Shown piece by piece: positions 9,858-23,251 of a stretch of DNA of 64,000 nt (position 1 is the first letter of the stretch; each line of letters begins with the position of its first letter). This stretch comes from Ceratodon purpureus (taxonomy: Eukaryota > Streptophyta > Bryopsida > Pseudoditrichales > Ditrichaceae), in contig CM026426.1 in assembly GCA_014871385.1 (NCBI GenBank), positions 52,438,478-52,502,477 on the forward strand. The letters are read 5' to 3'. The notes below the pieces were generated by a model. That model ran no database searches. It had not been told where the DNA came from and was given only the letters and a program-made list of their open reading frames with translations. The position numbers were made by a program, and so were the translations under genes.

Positions 9858-12800
9858 TTAACTAGCAATGAGGTTATAATTGTGTACATCCCTGATCAGA
9901 GGCCGGTAAGAGTCAAGGGGCCCTGCGAGTACCCATTGAGCCTTGTCCTCCAAGGGACAGAATGAAGCTAAAATACTATTACTACACCATTGTTTGACGA
10001 ACTCTGCCTTGGCTTTGACAGCCTTGTCCGGTTCCTTCCGAATTCGTTTCTGCAGCTTCTGCTAGGCCACCCTCCCGTAGTCCAAGATGCCAAGCCATAT
10101 CTTTTGGTACGTCTTCTGGTCGGGCCACATGATACCGTTGAAGACCCGATCATTCCTACACAATCAAACGGTCCAAAGCACCACCCCACGCAGCGAGGCC
10201 CAAACAGCGTCAAACCTCTTGAACTTACGTGGGATGCGGGAGCTGAAAATTGTCTGCTTCCAGTTAAATTGCCGCCAAGGCTGGGAGGGCGGGGTCGATG
10301 CTGCCAGCAAATTGATGATGTGTGTGGCCCAGTGCCAAGCTTTCTGGGCGATGTCGCATTCCCAAAACCGATGGAGGATGGATTCCACAGCCCCGGAGGA
10401 GCATGTGGGGCAGCTGCGGTCGATGGTTGCATTGAACTGGCCACGCCACTCGTTAACCGTGAGAGTCTTGTACCAGGCACTCCACATTAGCCCGGCCTCT
10501 TTAAATACTCTCCCTTTGGACCATACCGTGGTCCATTTGAACTGGTGGTGTTCGGGGTGGATGCCTGTCCATTTACGGGAGAGGTTAGGGACTCGATGGT
10601 GGCGCCGCAAGAGGTCGCGCCCATGCTTGGTGGTGTAAGACATGGAACTTACATCATCCCGGAATTTGATGAGGCTGGGGTCGAAATCGAGGCGGTCAAT
10701 CCGACCGTAGTGCAAGGAAGCTTTGGTCTTACGTTGGCCCTGCTCCATCTCCATCACTAGTACCTTGCGTATCAATCCTGTGACAGGGGTGCCCAAGCCA
10801 CTACCATTCGGAGCAATGCGGGCAAAGAGGAATCGCCGGTCCTCGTCAACTGGCACGAGGTGTTTGGTTCTCTCGCGGACCGTGTACATGGAGTAATCCA
10901 AGGGAATCCATAAGGTGACCGGTCCCTGGTTTCGAAGGGGAATGCAAAGGCCCTCCTGCCATCCAACCACGTAGAGGGAGAGCGTAGCTTCGTCGTTGCG
11001 GAACCAGCCTGCGAATTCACCACCTTTGAGAAATGCCACATGGCCGGATTGAAGCCCAGCCCCTAGGCTTCTGAAAGTAAGCAGGGCAGATTCCCAGGCT
11101 CCAAACTCGAGCGGCGTGAGCGCAAACTTATCCGCAGCTTCTGGGCCGGTGAGGAACCTGATCTGGCCATGGTGCCGGGCATCCCGGACGCGACGCAGGC
11201 CTCTGTTGTGCAGCTCCCCTGCTCTAGCACGAGAAAAGCCGGCACCTATGATGGGGGCGTGTTCGGTCCACCAAAAGCTGCAGCTTAGAAATTCCTCAAA
11301 GCTCTGTGGTGGCAAAAATGAAACCTCGGGTAGCATCTTTTCCCACGCTGCGGCCACTCTGTTCTAGATCTTTGAGCCCTTGTGCGTCTGATGGTGCTGG
11401 AGCGTGAAGTAATCCATGCTGGGGGACCACCGGCCGCGCTGGTAAGGCTGGTAATGTGAAAGGCGATGTCCAAGCATGAGGTGAAGGTTGGTGTCGAGTG
11501 GCTCGCACGCTTTAATGACCCACTTGGTCATGAGCGCTGTGACGGCGTCCTCTGGGCAAATGAGATTAAGGCCTCCTTTATCTTTCGGTTGGCAGCAGGC
11601 AAGCCAACTAACTCTGTTCCGACCACGCTTGGTGTCCCCGGCCCAAAGGAAATTGGCCAGTTGGCCTCTGATTTTAGATACGACAGCTGCTGTCCCTCCC
11701 CATATTGCAAGAAAAAACCAGAGACCCGACAAAAGGACTCCATTGACGATCACGGCTCGGCCAAAAATGTTCATTCGGGTGGTGCACCAATACTCCAGGG
11801 AGCGGTCGATCCGGGCTTTGAGGAAGTCGTTTGCGTTGCCATAGGTGGGGTCCAATCCAAAAACTGTGCCAAGGAGCTTACTGAGGTCACCTTCGGTGGC
11901 CCATGTGATGCGTAGCTCATTACACCATGCAGGTCGCTCTACATTCGAGCCGTTCCTTGCCCAATAGGCACATGACTTCGACCAGTTGAGGTCAAGCCCG
12001 GAAGCCAGGCAGAAGGTGTTGAGAATGGCGATCAGGCACTTTACAGAGTCTTCCTCGCCTAGCAAGGTGAAACTAGTGTCATCGGCATATTGCAAAAGGA
12101 CGTGCTGTTTTCCGAACGGCAGCTCGATCCCCTTTACTTGGCCCAGCTCAACCTTACGCTTGACTAAAGTGTTCAATGCCTCCGAGATGATGAGGAAGAG
12201 ATACGGTGCGAGGGGGCACCCTTGGCGGACCCTCGGCTTGATCTCAAAACTGGGACAGAGCCGGCCATTGACGTTGACATGGTTAGAAGCATCTCGGAGG
12301 AGCAGGCGCACCATTCTGAGAAATTCTTCTGGGAATCCGAGCTTGCTCATGGCGGCGATTAAGAAGCTCCAATCCACTTTCTCGTATGCCTTACTAAAAT
12401 CAAGAGCATAGGTTGGTGTGTGTACCGGGCCCATTCGAGGGTCTCATGGGTCATCATGATGTTGTCGAGAATGAACCGCCCTGGCAGGAATGCTGATTGG
12501 TCGTCGCAGATAATTTTCCCAAGTACCGGTTGCAGGCGTAGCTGCAAAGCCTTTGCGTACAGCTTGTAGGAGACATTGAGGAGGGCAGTTGGCCGCCAGT
12601 TTGTCATCTTGTTGCGAGCACCCCCCTTGTGCAACAGGGCGAGAACGCCGCATGTGACTCCGGGTGGAAATTGGTCGCGGGCCACGAAGTAGGTGATCAT
12701 CGACAGGTAGTCCTCTCTGATCAGATGCCAATACTTCTTAAAAAATTCCGTGGTCAGGCCGTCTTTGCCTGGGGCTTTGCCCGATGCCATATCGGCAAGG

Positions 12801-14200
12801 GCGGCGTCTAGGTCTCCCATGTCAATAGGACGGGCTAGAGTAGCCTTCATGTCTGCTGTGAGGCGGTCGTCTAGGCATGCCAAAACTTCCTCCCGGGCCG
12901 CAGCGACGGATGCTGATTGGGGGCCTGCCGAGTAGAGGTCCTTGTAGTAGGAGAGGCAGACTTCCTCTAAGTCTGCGCGGTCGTGGCAGAGGTTTCCGAG
13001 GGAGTTCTCGAGTTCGGTAATGTGGGAAGCACCGGAGTGCTTGCGGGTGGCTTGGTAGAATTCTTTGGAGCGAGAGTCTCCCATCTGCATCCATTTCAGT
13101 CTGTTGCGCATTTGGCGGCCACGGAGCTTGTACATCTCCAGTCGCTCCAGTGCGTCCGCACAATCTGAGAGGGCTCGTTGAGCAGCCGGGTTGACAGGGT
13201 TCAATTGGAGCCTCGCCATGGCCTTCAACAGGCCAGCTCGAAGCTGGGCCTCCTCTGCTCGGCTGTCACGGGCTTTCTTCTTACAGAAGGCCTTGTAGAA
13301 TTTGATGCATCGGCGAGTCTTGCCGAAGAAGCCGAGGAAAGGATGGTCGGCCCAAATTTTTGCAAAGGTGGTGCGCACCTCCGGGTCGTCCAGGAAATGC
13401 GAGTTCATTTTCCAGGAGGACGGGCGCTGTTCCTGGGCCTTCAATTCCATGGCGCATTTGACCGGGAGGTGGTCGGAATGGTTGCAGTCGCTCAAAATGT
13501 AGTATTCCTTTTCCATGGGTTAACCTGCGGGAGCTTCGAAGGTATAGATCCTATCGAGCCTTGCAAGGAGCCTCTTGTGATCTGTGCGTTGGTTGTCCCA
13601 CGTGAAACGGATGCTGCTGGTGCTAATGAAGAAGTCCGAAACTCCCAAACCAGCCATAACCTCGTTGAAGCTGATCTTTTCAGCCCCAGATAGGATCCGG
13701 CCATTGGTATTGGATTTGTCTGAGGGTCGCTCGACCACATTCCAATCGCCTAGGAGAATCCATCGGCAGTCTTAGGGGAGGACGGCAGATAATTCATCCC
13801 ACAGAGCTTTGCGGGCCTGTGGGGAATTCGGCGCATAAACATTAAGGAAGGAGATGTCACCACCTGGGATGCTTGACAATCGGATCCATTGGGCTCGCCT
13901 AGAGCGGGAGTGGCCGGATGATTGAACCAAGTGTTTGATGATTTGGGCAATCCAAGTGCAAATGCCACCGCTGCCAGCCCTAGGTTCGTCGGCTGTATGT
14001 CCGTATGCAGAGGCCACATCTTGATAGTAGAAACCTGCTCGGGGCCAAAAGGAGCGGCCAAGTTCAAGAGGCGTCTCCCCCCGGAGCTTGTGCTCCTGGA
14101 AACAAAGAATGTCGAGGGATGAGAACAGAGGTTGGTAATAGCTGCAGATTCGGGAGACGGTGTCAAGGTTGTTGAGACCTTCGACGTTTTGGGAAATCAT
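9858..14200 (-). pseudogene. LINE 2 ORF2: AP-endonuclease, reverse transcriptase, zf-RVT
   Basis: ATG at 14200. Endonuclease motifs: ISQNVEGLN, FQEHKLRG, FLNVYAPN, GDWNVVE, HSDHLP. RT motifs: LLHKGGARNKMTNWRPTALL, DDQSAFLPGRFILDN, ALDFSKAYEKVDW, VRQGCPLAPYLF, and the catalytic QYADDTSFTLLGEE. The C-terminal zinc motif is CPTCSSGAVESILHRFWEC. Lesions: in-frame TAA near 13770 and 13518, a frame change near 12400, TAG near 11362, TGA near 10162, and a further frame change and stop close to the end. Almost the whole length of about 1,440 codons is otherwise colinear with the other LINE. The product would nick DNA and prime reverse transcription at the target; this copy cannot make it whole. Confidence 0.9.
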
Positions 14201-14208
14201 TGTCAATT

Positions 14209-16417
14209 TTATTCTTTGCGGATTGGTGATGGTGGCTCGGGTTGTCGGGAGGAGGGGCCAGCAGACAGGGAGCGTCTGGTCGGTTGGCTTGCTCGATGGC
14301 GCTGAATGGTGCTTAAGCGTCGCTGGACGAATGCTTCGGACGCTGCGTCGCGTCGGACCCGTGCTCTGGGGTTAATCCTGGTTCGGGAAGGGGTGAGGTG
14401 CTCACTGTCCGGGTGGATGAGTTGTCTCTCTTTGAGCCAGTCGTAGAAGAGAGGGTGGAGGAATTCCAGGAGATTCTGCCTGTACTCGGCAAAGTTGTGG
14501 GCCGAGAAGGCATATGGGGTCCTCCGGATTGAGGCACCGGACATGGGGTCGCCCTCGTCACCATGTGTGGATCCTAGAGGCGTGACGTTGGGTTGTCCCA
14601 GGATTACAGGGAAGTCAGTTCTCGTGTCGAGGTTGAGGCTGAGATTGTCCGATACCGAGCATGAGCGCAGGTTTAAGTCAAAGGACGCGAGCCGGGCTGC
14701 GTCTGTCGTTGAGGCTAGGGTGGCCGGGGGCACCGAGGGGTCAGCACCAGGTGCTTGAGGCTGGGCTGCAGGAGGAGCAGCCTGAGGCACGGAGAAGGCA
14801 GCTGGGACCGGGGCTGGGGCCACCGGGGAGAGAATCGGCAGAGGGGGGGGGGGGGGGGGGCACCACCTCGGGTGCTGCATGTACAGTCTCTACTGCATGC
14901 AACTCCTCTGCTGCATGGGCCTCCTCCATGGGATGGTCCATGGGACTAGGGGTACTATTGCTTCCGGGGGATGGCGGGGTGCCCTCGGGCTCTACCATGC
15001 TGGAACTAAGCGTAGGGGCGGGAGCCTCTGGCATCTCAGCGAGGTTGGCCGGTGCCAAGGGCTGCGGGGTTGGAGATGAGAGGTTAGGAGCGGTGACCTC
15101 CGTCTGCGCCGATGGGGTTCTAAGTTCTTCAGCCGGGAGCCATGTGGGCGCCTCTTTTTTCTTCCTGGAGGCCTTGGATGGTCGTTGATAAGTGATGAAG
15201 CCGTCGGCGTCCGGGGCTGTGAAGCGTCGGGAGGGGCCTGCTCGAGGGGGGCGGGAGGGGGGGTGCTTCTCAGACATGGATGATTCCGTGTCATCAAACG
15301 GGGAGGTTGCGGGAGCAGAGGTAGGAGGCGGGCTAGGGGCAGGCTGAGGGGGAGGAGGGCGAAGGGGGGGAGAGGCAGATTGAGGAGGCAAGGGAGGAGG
15401 AGGGGGAGGAGAGGGGAGAGGGGGAGAGGATGGAGCTGGGGCTTGCTGAGGCGGGGGAGGGGGGACTAACGGAGCTGCAGGGGGATTGACGAGAGGAGGA
15501 GGAAGGTGAGGGGGGGCAGAGCTGGGGATAAGAGATGAGGGGTTACCGGTGGATTTCTGGTGGAGAGTTGCCAGGGCCGGACAGTCCTTGGCTTTGTGGT
15601 CTGTGTCGAGGCAAAAACGGCAGCGGATCGGGAGATTTGCGTAATCCACGATGATGGACGTTTGCTTGCCTGTTGCGTCATTGACAACCTCGACCATGGT
15701 TGCCCACCCATCACCTGCGGGTAATGCAATGCAGAATCGCTGATCTTCGAGAGTGGAGTTCTTTCGATCACCTCCAAGCACCTCGCCCAGGCCCTCTGCG
15801 ATCTGTCTTGCTACGCATTGGAATTCATCCGGGACGCGGCGTAAAGTGATCCATGTAGGGATTTTGAGTCCTCTAGGGTTGGCCGAGTTGAAATTCGGGA
15901 CCCAATTCTGTATAACGCAATTTCCCCAACGCGATTTGAAAGGTGTGAGGGTTAGAAGTTTTTGGACAGTACCGGAGTCCTTGGTGCGCAATTGGAAGAA
16001 ACCCCTGCCGAGGCTCCTCCCTATGGTGACGAAGCCTCCTGCTTGGCGTTGCACTTGCTCCAGCCAGTTGGGCATGGCGTGCTGGGGGGGTCTTCCACCC
16101 ACGAAGAATGCTAGCAGGACGTGCCTGGAGAGGAATTCCATCTCACGTCTCACCATGTGCTGATCCACAGGGACAATGCGTGGGTTGACGCGGAGGAAGA
16201 AACCGCCATAGCTCCGAGAGTAGCCTTCCGGGAGAGTTTCTCCCTCCGTGGCTTGGGTAGGGTGGATGGCCGCATTGTGATTCTGCTGCGTGATCGCCTC
16301 CACTAAGTCTTCTTCGATTTCCTCGGACGCCATCGCACTTGCTAACGGCGCCGATCCGGGCTCTGAGGTGCCGAGGGGCGGCTTGAAACCTCGCACTTTC
16401 TCCGCAAACGTGGCCAT
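14209..16417 (-). pseudogene. LINE 2 ORF1: DUF4283-like domain, CCHC knuckle, proline-rich tail
   Basis: Open from ATG at 16417 for 558 codons, then the frame shifts within a C-run (14843-14860 on the plus strand) into a second reading that ends at TAA 14209. Residues about 90-260 are the DUF4283-like RNA-binding region. CRFCLDTDHKAKDC is a zinc knuckle at about residue 268. The next 250 residues are extremely proline-rich (PPPPPLPPQ and similar). The distal reading contains FDLNLRSC and NLSLNLD, resembling plant EAR-type motifs. The ORF1-ORF2 gap of 8 nt suggests coupled translation. The homopolymer could be a real indel or a sequencing slip. Confidence 0.88.
14843..14860 (+). repeat. (G)18 homopolymer in LINE 2 ORF1
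   Basis: 18 consecutive G on the plus strand, encoding a proline run on the minus strand. The two ORF1 readings join here in different frames, so the length of this run decides whether ORF1 is open. Confidence 0.9.
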
Positions 16418-16740
16418 CGGGGATTCACTGGGAATCGATGTGATCCGTGGACGCCGGTGGTCATACCTAGCAAAAAATAAAACGAACGCAACTTCTACGC
16501 AGACCTAAAAATTCAGATCTGGTAACCTAAAAGAACCCCACTGTGCTTTTGGATCTCTTACTCAAATCAGATTTCGGAGATAATTGGACCAGGCAAATCC
16601 TGACCCACACTACGCACAATTGGATTAGTGTTAAACGGGCGAGATGATGATCGAAATCTTGCTCATCTGAGTGATCCACCGTGCTTGCAGGGAGCTTCGG
16701 AGCCTCTGATCGTGCCCCAATCCCGTCCCCAGTATTTTTG

Positions 16741-16758
16741 AATACAACCCCCCTCTTT
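16741..16758 (+). repeat. Target-site duplication of LINE 2, 5' side
   Basis: Exact 18-bp match to 9684-9701, immediately upstream of the LINE 5' end on the minus strand. Confidence 0.95.
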
Positions 16759-18385
16759 GTGATATACTCTACATGATAGATTTTTTTAGCTAACCAACCG
16801 TATTTCGTTGCAAAGCACACGATGAAACCTCGGCAATGATCTACGTCTTGTAGGTAAGGATTCGTTTACTCCCACATGTTTTCTAACGTAATTACCTGTG
16901 CTACATATTTTCGTTCAGACACATGTTATTTTGTATTTTGAATTATTTGACCCTATGCCATTTTTATTATGAAGAATGTAGAAACGCTGTTTCTACGGCA
17001 CCATCTATTTACATTCAGATACGCACCGATCCATGTGTAAGCAGAGAAAGGTACAAGGTGGACATGATTGTTACTATCTAGACAGACGTCAGTTTATTCC
17101 CTTTTTTTTTCAATGGTCTGTTACAAAATGAATCGTCTGATACTGTAACAGGTGAACTATAACATTTGTCATACAGTTCTACAAATTAACAGGTCAAATT
17201 ATGTTCTAAACACTTTTATCCTGACATTTTGATTTTATTTCATACATATTGGCCTAATTATCTCAATTAATTATAAATCAGAATACAGCTGATCACCCGT
17301 ACAGTGATCGGTGAATTTGACATGCCCACCTTCATGTGTACCAGATCCTGGATACACGGTTCCATGATTTCTTTTGACATGATCGCCTCTACTTATAATC
17401 TTATTAATGATGGAAGCAGCATTAATGGAATCAATTAGTCAATGTTTTGAGTGTTGGATTGACTAGTTGTTCATGCTGGTAAGCAGTGTTTTTTTTTTTG
17501 AATATGGCCCATTCTCCTTTAAGATAAATGGGTGATATTTTCGAAGTGTATGTGGCTATTTATTTTAAATATGTGTTAATTTTTTTTGGCAACCAATCAT
17601 CAACTCTGTAACAGACCTGGCTACGTGTGAATGGAGGAAATTCAGGGAATGGCTAAAGCGAGCAACTAGTAGGCTTTCCATTGGCAAGTTACAGTTGAGT
17701 TTAAGGAACGTATTGTTTTTTTTTGCACTAAGTAGAAGTATTTTTGGCTGACTATGTACAGTAACGTTTCCACATCTAGTATCCACCAAGTTACCAACTA
17801 CATTTTTTTCGTTAAGAATATAAAAACTAAAGTTTAATGGTCGCAGCTAACTCTAGAAAGGAAGCATTTAGCAAAAGTAATTGACGAATGATGCGGCAGT
17901 AAAGACATGGACCTGCAACCACAAAAAAAACACTCGGACGCTCTAATGAGTAAAAAAATTAGACTTAATAAATCATAACCAGAGATTCAGAGTAAGAGAG
18001 ATCGGGGATACTAGGAGAGCCGAGACAGTGTCATTGAGGCATTGTATGAGAGCAAAAGAATTAGCGACAAGAAGATAGAACAAAGCAGATAACATCAACA
18101 TAACATTGGGCCAATTGAAACATGAGAGAAGGTTGAGAATTGAACGACACATGAAGGATTTAAAAAAAAACAGGGATCACTTGGCTCGAACTGAAGCTCC
18201 TGCGCTCAGGAAACCATCACGAGCCAGACAAAAACCTGCACATTACAATTGGTTGTTTTGATGCAAGATAACAATGTGGACAAAGCCCACAAACTTGCAC
18301 AACTGATGAAAACAAAAAAAACAAAAACGCTAAAGCCTAAAGACTAGAAGATGAATCTAAACTAATTGACATAAAACTAACCATG
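16759..18385. other. AT-rich intergenic stretch, no gene seen
   Basis: About 1.6 kb with T- and A-runs and only short chance readings. It includes the 3' flank of the minus-strand hAT gene. I looked for hAT-type terminal repeats here; a CAGGGATCAC at about 18171 has no convincing partner upstream of the gene. Confidence 0.6.
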
Positions 18386-19123
18386 CTATGTTGCTAATTT
18401 GCCGTCCTCTATACCAGTTAAACCATATCGACCTCTTTCGGTAGCATTGGACCACTGCCTAAAGCAGTCATTGTAGGGAAAATTCTGCAGGCTGTAGACG
18501 TTTTGGCTGTGCATGCCCACCACCACTCCCAAGTGTCCATTTGGTCTGTTTCGCAGCTTGTCTTTTAAAAAAGACAGTGAGGAGAAGCACCTCTCATCTT
18601 CAACTGAGCCCAGTACATGTGTCATAGCCAACTTCGCAAGTTTCACATACTCAGAAAAGTTAGAAGACAAAGCGGCATTGGCATCCAGCACACGCCAAAT
18701 TTTCGTGAGGGGATTGACCATCTCTGAGCCAGGCCCAGTAAGTACCGAGGGAGCTGCACAAGCAGCTGCGGCATTTGAAATCATAGTCAGCTTAAAAAGC
18801 AGCTGCTGAGATTCGAGCAAAGCTCCATCAAGGATGGGTGGAATTTGTTTCAAGCTGTCACCTTTTCCAATCCATTGAGGCTGTGCATACTGGGACTTGA
18901 TAAGATCAAGGTGCTTCCGGAATGTTTGCGGTTGGTCCCCCTCTCTCCAATATTGTGGATAGACTACCCCAAGGGCGTCCATCACAGCATGAGAAGGGAA
19001 CCTCGATGTTAGCTCGTCAAGCAAAGCCTGAGCTCCCTCTACAGGTGGGCAACAAAAATAGAATGTTAGAAGCTGCAAATAAGTCAATCAGGTTTAGAAA
19101 TCAAATAAAGGAAATAAAAGGGG

Positions 19124-19166
<43 letters not shown>
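19124..19166 (+). repeat. (A)43 homopolymer in a hAT intron
   Basis: 43 consecutive A on the plus strand, which is poly-T in the intron on the gene's strand. A second A-rich tract sits at 19843-19876 in the next intron. Confidence 0.95.
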
Positions 19167-19167
<1 letters not shown>

Positions 19168-20956
19168 GCAAAAATGAAGAAGAAATGAACCTGAGCACTC
19201 CTGTTTGATTCTTTGCCCCATGGCTGCGAAGGAAGACCGAGTCACTCTCTGCCCCTCATGCTCAGCGAAGATGACTTCTTTCCCAACAAGAATGGCCAAT
19301 TCACATTCCGGCTTATTCATATCCGACTGAAATGCCACGGTTATCTGCTCATGGTTGCAGAGTAGGAGCTGCTTAAACGCATAGAAATCTGAGCCAGCAA
19401 AGGAGGTTTCTATATCAAGGTACAGCTCAAAAAACTTCCCCTCGCACTTGTGAAGCCTAGATACAAAATCACAAATAAAAACGTTACGCTGTTGAGCGAA
19501 CTTCTTCAGTGCGTCCAGGACTTCGAGGAGAGGCAGTATCGCCATCATCCCGAGCAGCACGTAGGGATCCCGAAGCTGCAACAACACGGCCTGCACAGCA
19601 ACCACATTAGACAAAGCACAGTTAGTGCTACGTTTGCATTGAGGCAGGATGACTGCATACACCGTAAGCAAGGCAGATAGTAAGATCAGCGAAAGACCAA
19701 AAGGCACAGCAAACAAAGCATGGCAAAAAGACAGAAAGGCATTGCACAAGTAGATCGGGGTTTCAAAGCCCGCAGCAATGGACAGCAAGATCAGCAAAAG
19801 GCAGCAAGATCGGCAAACACGCAACTAAGCTGAAGCTTAAGCCAAAAAAATAAAAAAAAATAAAAAATAAAAAAAACGGGAAAATAAGGTACTCACCTGG
19901 GCTTTTTTGCCCCACTTCTTCTCATCCTTATCTGCAAACATCTTGGCCATGAGGCTGCGGTATTCGGCCAGCACTCGTCTCAGAGGTGAGATCAAACTCA
20001 CCCATCTAGTCTTAACACTTTTCAACATTTCTAAACCTTTTGTTTCCATCAACTGTGCGAGTTCGTGGAACTCACTTCTCTTCTTCGGACTGTGTGCAAA
20101 GTAATTATATGACAGCCTCAGAAGCTCCTCCGAAGCATCGAAGATCGGCATATCCGACAAGACCTTATATGCCAAATTCAGTTTGTGAGCCAAGCAATGT
20201 TGTGCATGCACAAAGGGGGCCCAAGTTTCCTTGAGCTGCTTGCTCACGCCTTTACGTTTGCCTTGGAAGGCCGAGACACCGTCAGCCCCAAAACACACAA
20301 GCTTAGAGGCAATGGCATCGGGAGTTTATCTTGCATGGACTTCTAGGGCCGAGGTTAGAACTGCAGTGAGGCTATTAGCCGTGGCACCATCACTTTCCAA
20401 TTTTTGGATGGTAAGTAGCAAAGGCAGACGCTCCCAATCGGATATTGCATAACAGTGGATCGCAATCCAGGAGGTATTGTCAACTGCAGAAGTCTCATCG
20501 GCGGTAAGGGCAATGAAGCTGGCATTGGAAAGCAGGGACTTGACTCTGACTTTGACAAAGGAATACATGTGTTCGGCCATTATCCATCCAGATGAATCAG
20601 ACCAATGATTCGAAGGCAAATTCGGCACATCCAAGAACTGATAAAGACTTTTACGATTCTCAAATTCAAGCATGGGGCGACCTTCCTTCAAGCACTGAAA
20701 TAAGGTGGCAAACTGGACCCGTTTTCTGCGTGCCTCCACAGTGTTGCACTTATTAATTTGCTCCAGAACAGTGGTGGGGCGTTTGGAAGCAAACAGCAGC
20801 AGGTTCTTTTTATGTTTCTCGCACCTGTTGTGTTTTTCGAGGGTGTGCCTGTGAGGTTGCATCAGAAGGGGGTGTCGACCCACGTCATTGCAAGAGACGC
20901 ACTTGACCTGATGCAAAATGCCGTCCTGGGCGAGGACGCCTTCACTCCATGGTAGC

Positions 20957-23251
20957 TGTCGTGTCACGACTTTCCATGAATTATTGTTTTGTCTATGTTT
21001 TTAGATTAAAAGTGTTAAAAAGGATAGAAGTTATAGTTAGTTAGAAGTTATTGTAGACATTAGGTTAGAATGTTAGAAATAGAAATAGAGGAAAAATAAA
21101 AAGTGTTAAATTAGTTAAAAACACTTAATTAGTATTGTGTTAGAACTCCCCTAAAGGTGGAAATCTCAAGGCAAAAGTGGCGGAAACTGGGAGAGTGGGC
21201 CGCATCAAGGAGTAGAGGAGCTTTGCCATGGTGGAGCACGATCAACAAGGAAAGCGGAAAGTGGGGAGGTTGATAACCGGACCAGGCAGGATCCGACTCT
21301 CTCCTTTTTAGGGTTTCAACCGGGATATTGGAAAGGCGGCTAGGGTTTAACTCCATCAACCTTCCAGGTTGTTTCCCGGGAACCGCCGCCACCTTTTTCA
21401 GAAAGTGGACCGGTGGAACTGCCACGTGTCCCGCGGAAGCCGGACGGCAGTCAGTTGACCGCCGCCACTTTCTTCGGATGGCGGGCCAGGTGGGCGGCCA
21501 CGTGCCGCAATTGCCGCGGACCTTGGGCACGACAGCAAGTTGACCACTCCCTCAGTGACGGAGAATGCGGAGGTCGTGGGTCGGTCCGGCGAAGAACTCG
21601 GGACACGTGTCGAGACTGGGCCGGTGGCGACTCCACTTGCTCCACTGACGGCGTTGGGCCGCAAGGAAAAGCAGAAGCTGAAGAAGATGGAGGCCAAGGA
21701 GAGGAAGAAGAGGGGCAGTGGGTAGATTCTAGGGCTCTATTTAGGAGATATTGTTGGTAGGAAGTTTTGGATGCATGTAGTCGTGGTAGGTAGACGAGGG
21801 TAGGTAAGATTAGTTAGACTTTATTGTTTTTGTCTTTTTCCTAGTTTCGGGCCTTGGCTCTTCGGGTAGCGGAGAGTCAGTCTGCTGCCACGTGGCCCGT
21901 GATTCTGATCACGCGGCCCGTGGCTCAGTAGTTTAAAAGGGAGAACCCTTGGGGTTTTCTCTCACCATTTTGCGATGTTTGTGTTCTTTTGTTCAATGCA
22001 GGCTTTATGTTTTACTCCACATTTGTCTTGAGTTGTTTTCTTGAGTGCATGAGCAAAGTGAGTGGTCCCTCCTTCCCATTCTTGCTGTTTCCGAGTTTGC
22101 ACCGGTCCCCATAAACGCTGTGTAGGTTAGTTAGGCAGCAGGCTAGTATTCTGTGTTAGGTCAGTATGGGCTGTGAGCCTCTATTAAGCAAGTTTTAAAC
22201 ATCCCTAATTCAAGCCGTTGATCTCATGCAAGGGGGTACTTGGTGAGCTAGCAGCCGCCCCTGTTTAGGATTGGTGTACTTGTTTAATCGGTTCGGTATC
22301 ACCCCCTGTGCGGAAGGTGCTAGACGGAGGAACACTAAGGGCGGAAAGGAGGAGAGGGCGGAAAGTGGAAGTGGAAGATACCAGACTTGGGTGCGGAGGG
22401 TGTACTCCGGCTCGAGGATACTTGGGGATTCAAAGGGGGTACTTCGGTACAAGGATTTGAGCTTCACCATTTCCACAATCCACCCCAGCATCGGAAGCGT
22501 GGAAACGTGGCCCTACACTGTGTGACCTGCGGAACACAGCATTGTACCCGTTGTGAGGGTAGTGGCCCATTTCCGCATTTCCACCCCTTCTGGGGGAGTG
22601 GTACGAGACTTGAGTGGGACAGTTTTCCGCGAGAAGGCTGCCCCCATCGAAACACCAGGCGGAGGGAGTATTAGTGTAGGAGTACGTGAAGTAGGGAGAA
22701 AAACCTGACAAATCAGTGGGCGAAATCCCCGGAAATAACTACAAAGCCTCTTTGAGCATTCTAGCTTAAACCGCTAGAATTATTCCGGGTACGGAAGTCG
22801 GTTGGTGACGGAAAAGTGGAGCAGCAGTAAAGATTCCACTAGTAATCCCGGAGATGCTGTCATAGAGTAGCTAACTACGATGGGTCTTCTGGGATGTTTC
22901 TGTGTACATAGTGATGGGCTTTAGGGTCGGAATTCTGGACCTGAAGTTTGTGCCAAGATAGGATGTGTTACTTGTAGTTCTTTAGGGTAGATAGTGTTCC
23001 ACTTTCCGCTTCCGGGTAGTGGAATCTTCCGTGATAGGTAGTATCCGGGATTTCTCTATTCCTCAGATTTTGTGGCCTTGGGTGTTTCTTGGGTTTGTGT
23101 TTGGGATTTTTATGTGTTTCTTTTAGATTATCTCTTCTCTCAGTTGTGTTTACAACCGCAGGTTCTTTGTGGGAACGAACTTGGCGCGGTTTTAGCGTGT
23201 TACGCGTTATTTAGGTTATTTAACTGAATACGTTACCACCGTGCTACGACA
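20957..23251 (+). mobile_element. TGT..ACA element A, 2.3 kb, inserted in the hAT gene, fossil
   Basis: Starts TGTCGTGTCACGAC and ends CGTGCTACGACA, flanked by GTAGC (20952-20956) and GTAGT (23252-23256), a 5-bp TSD with one change. Excising it rejoins the hAT codons GCT AAA CTA CCA TGG (AKLPW). The termini are inverted copies over TGTCGT-nn-CACG. A TATA-like TTTAAAAGGG lies at about 21935. It shares ATGCAGGC, AAGGGGTACTTG-type and GGGTAGATTC blocks with element B at 42.5 kb. No direct terminal repeats are seen inside. Coding content is minimal, a short Lys-rich reading ending near 21725. Solo LTR or non-autonomous TIR element. Confidence 0.75.

Larger units (their letters stand above)
9702..16740 (-). 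mobile_element. Full-length L1-type LINE 2
   Basis: A 7.04-kb non-LTR retrotransposon bounded by exact 18-bp TSDs. On the minus strand it has a 5' UTR of about 320 bp (16418-16740), ORF1 (16417-14209), ORF2 (14200-9858) starting 8 nt after the ORF1 stop, a 3' UTR and a short A-rich tail (GTTTCAAAAGAAAAAGAAA). The retained 5' end and TSD show complete first-strand synthesis at insertion. Damage is slight: one homopolymer frame slip in ORF1 and a handful of lesions in ORF2, so it inserted more recently than the plus-strand LINE appears to have decayed. Confidence 0.95.

Noticed and set aside
14661-15188. Plus-strand Gly-rich open readings opposite LINE 2 ORF1
   Set aside because: Mirror image of the proline-rich ORF1 tail on the minus strand; no independent features.
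18171-18200. CAGGGATCAC as the 3' terminal repeat of the hAT element
   Set aside because: No matching inverted partner upstream of the gene and no 8-bp duplication found.
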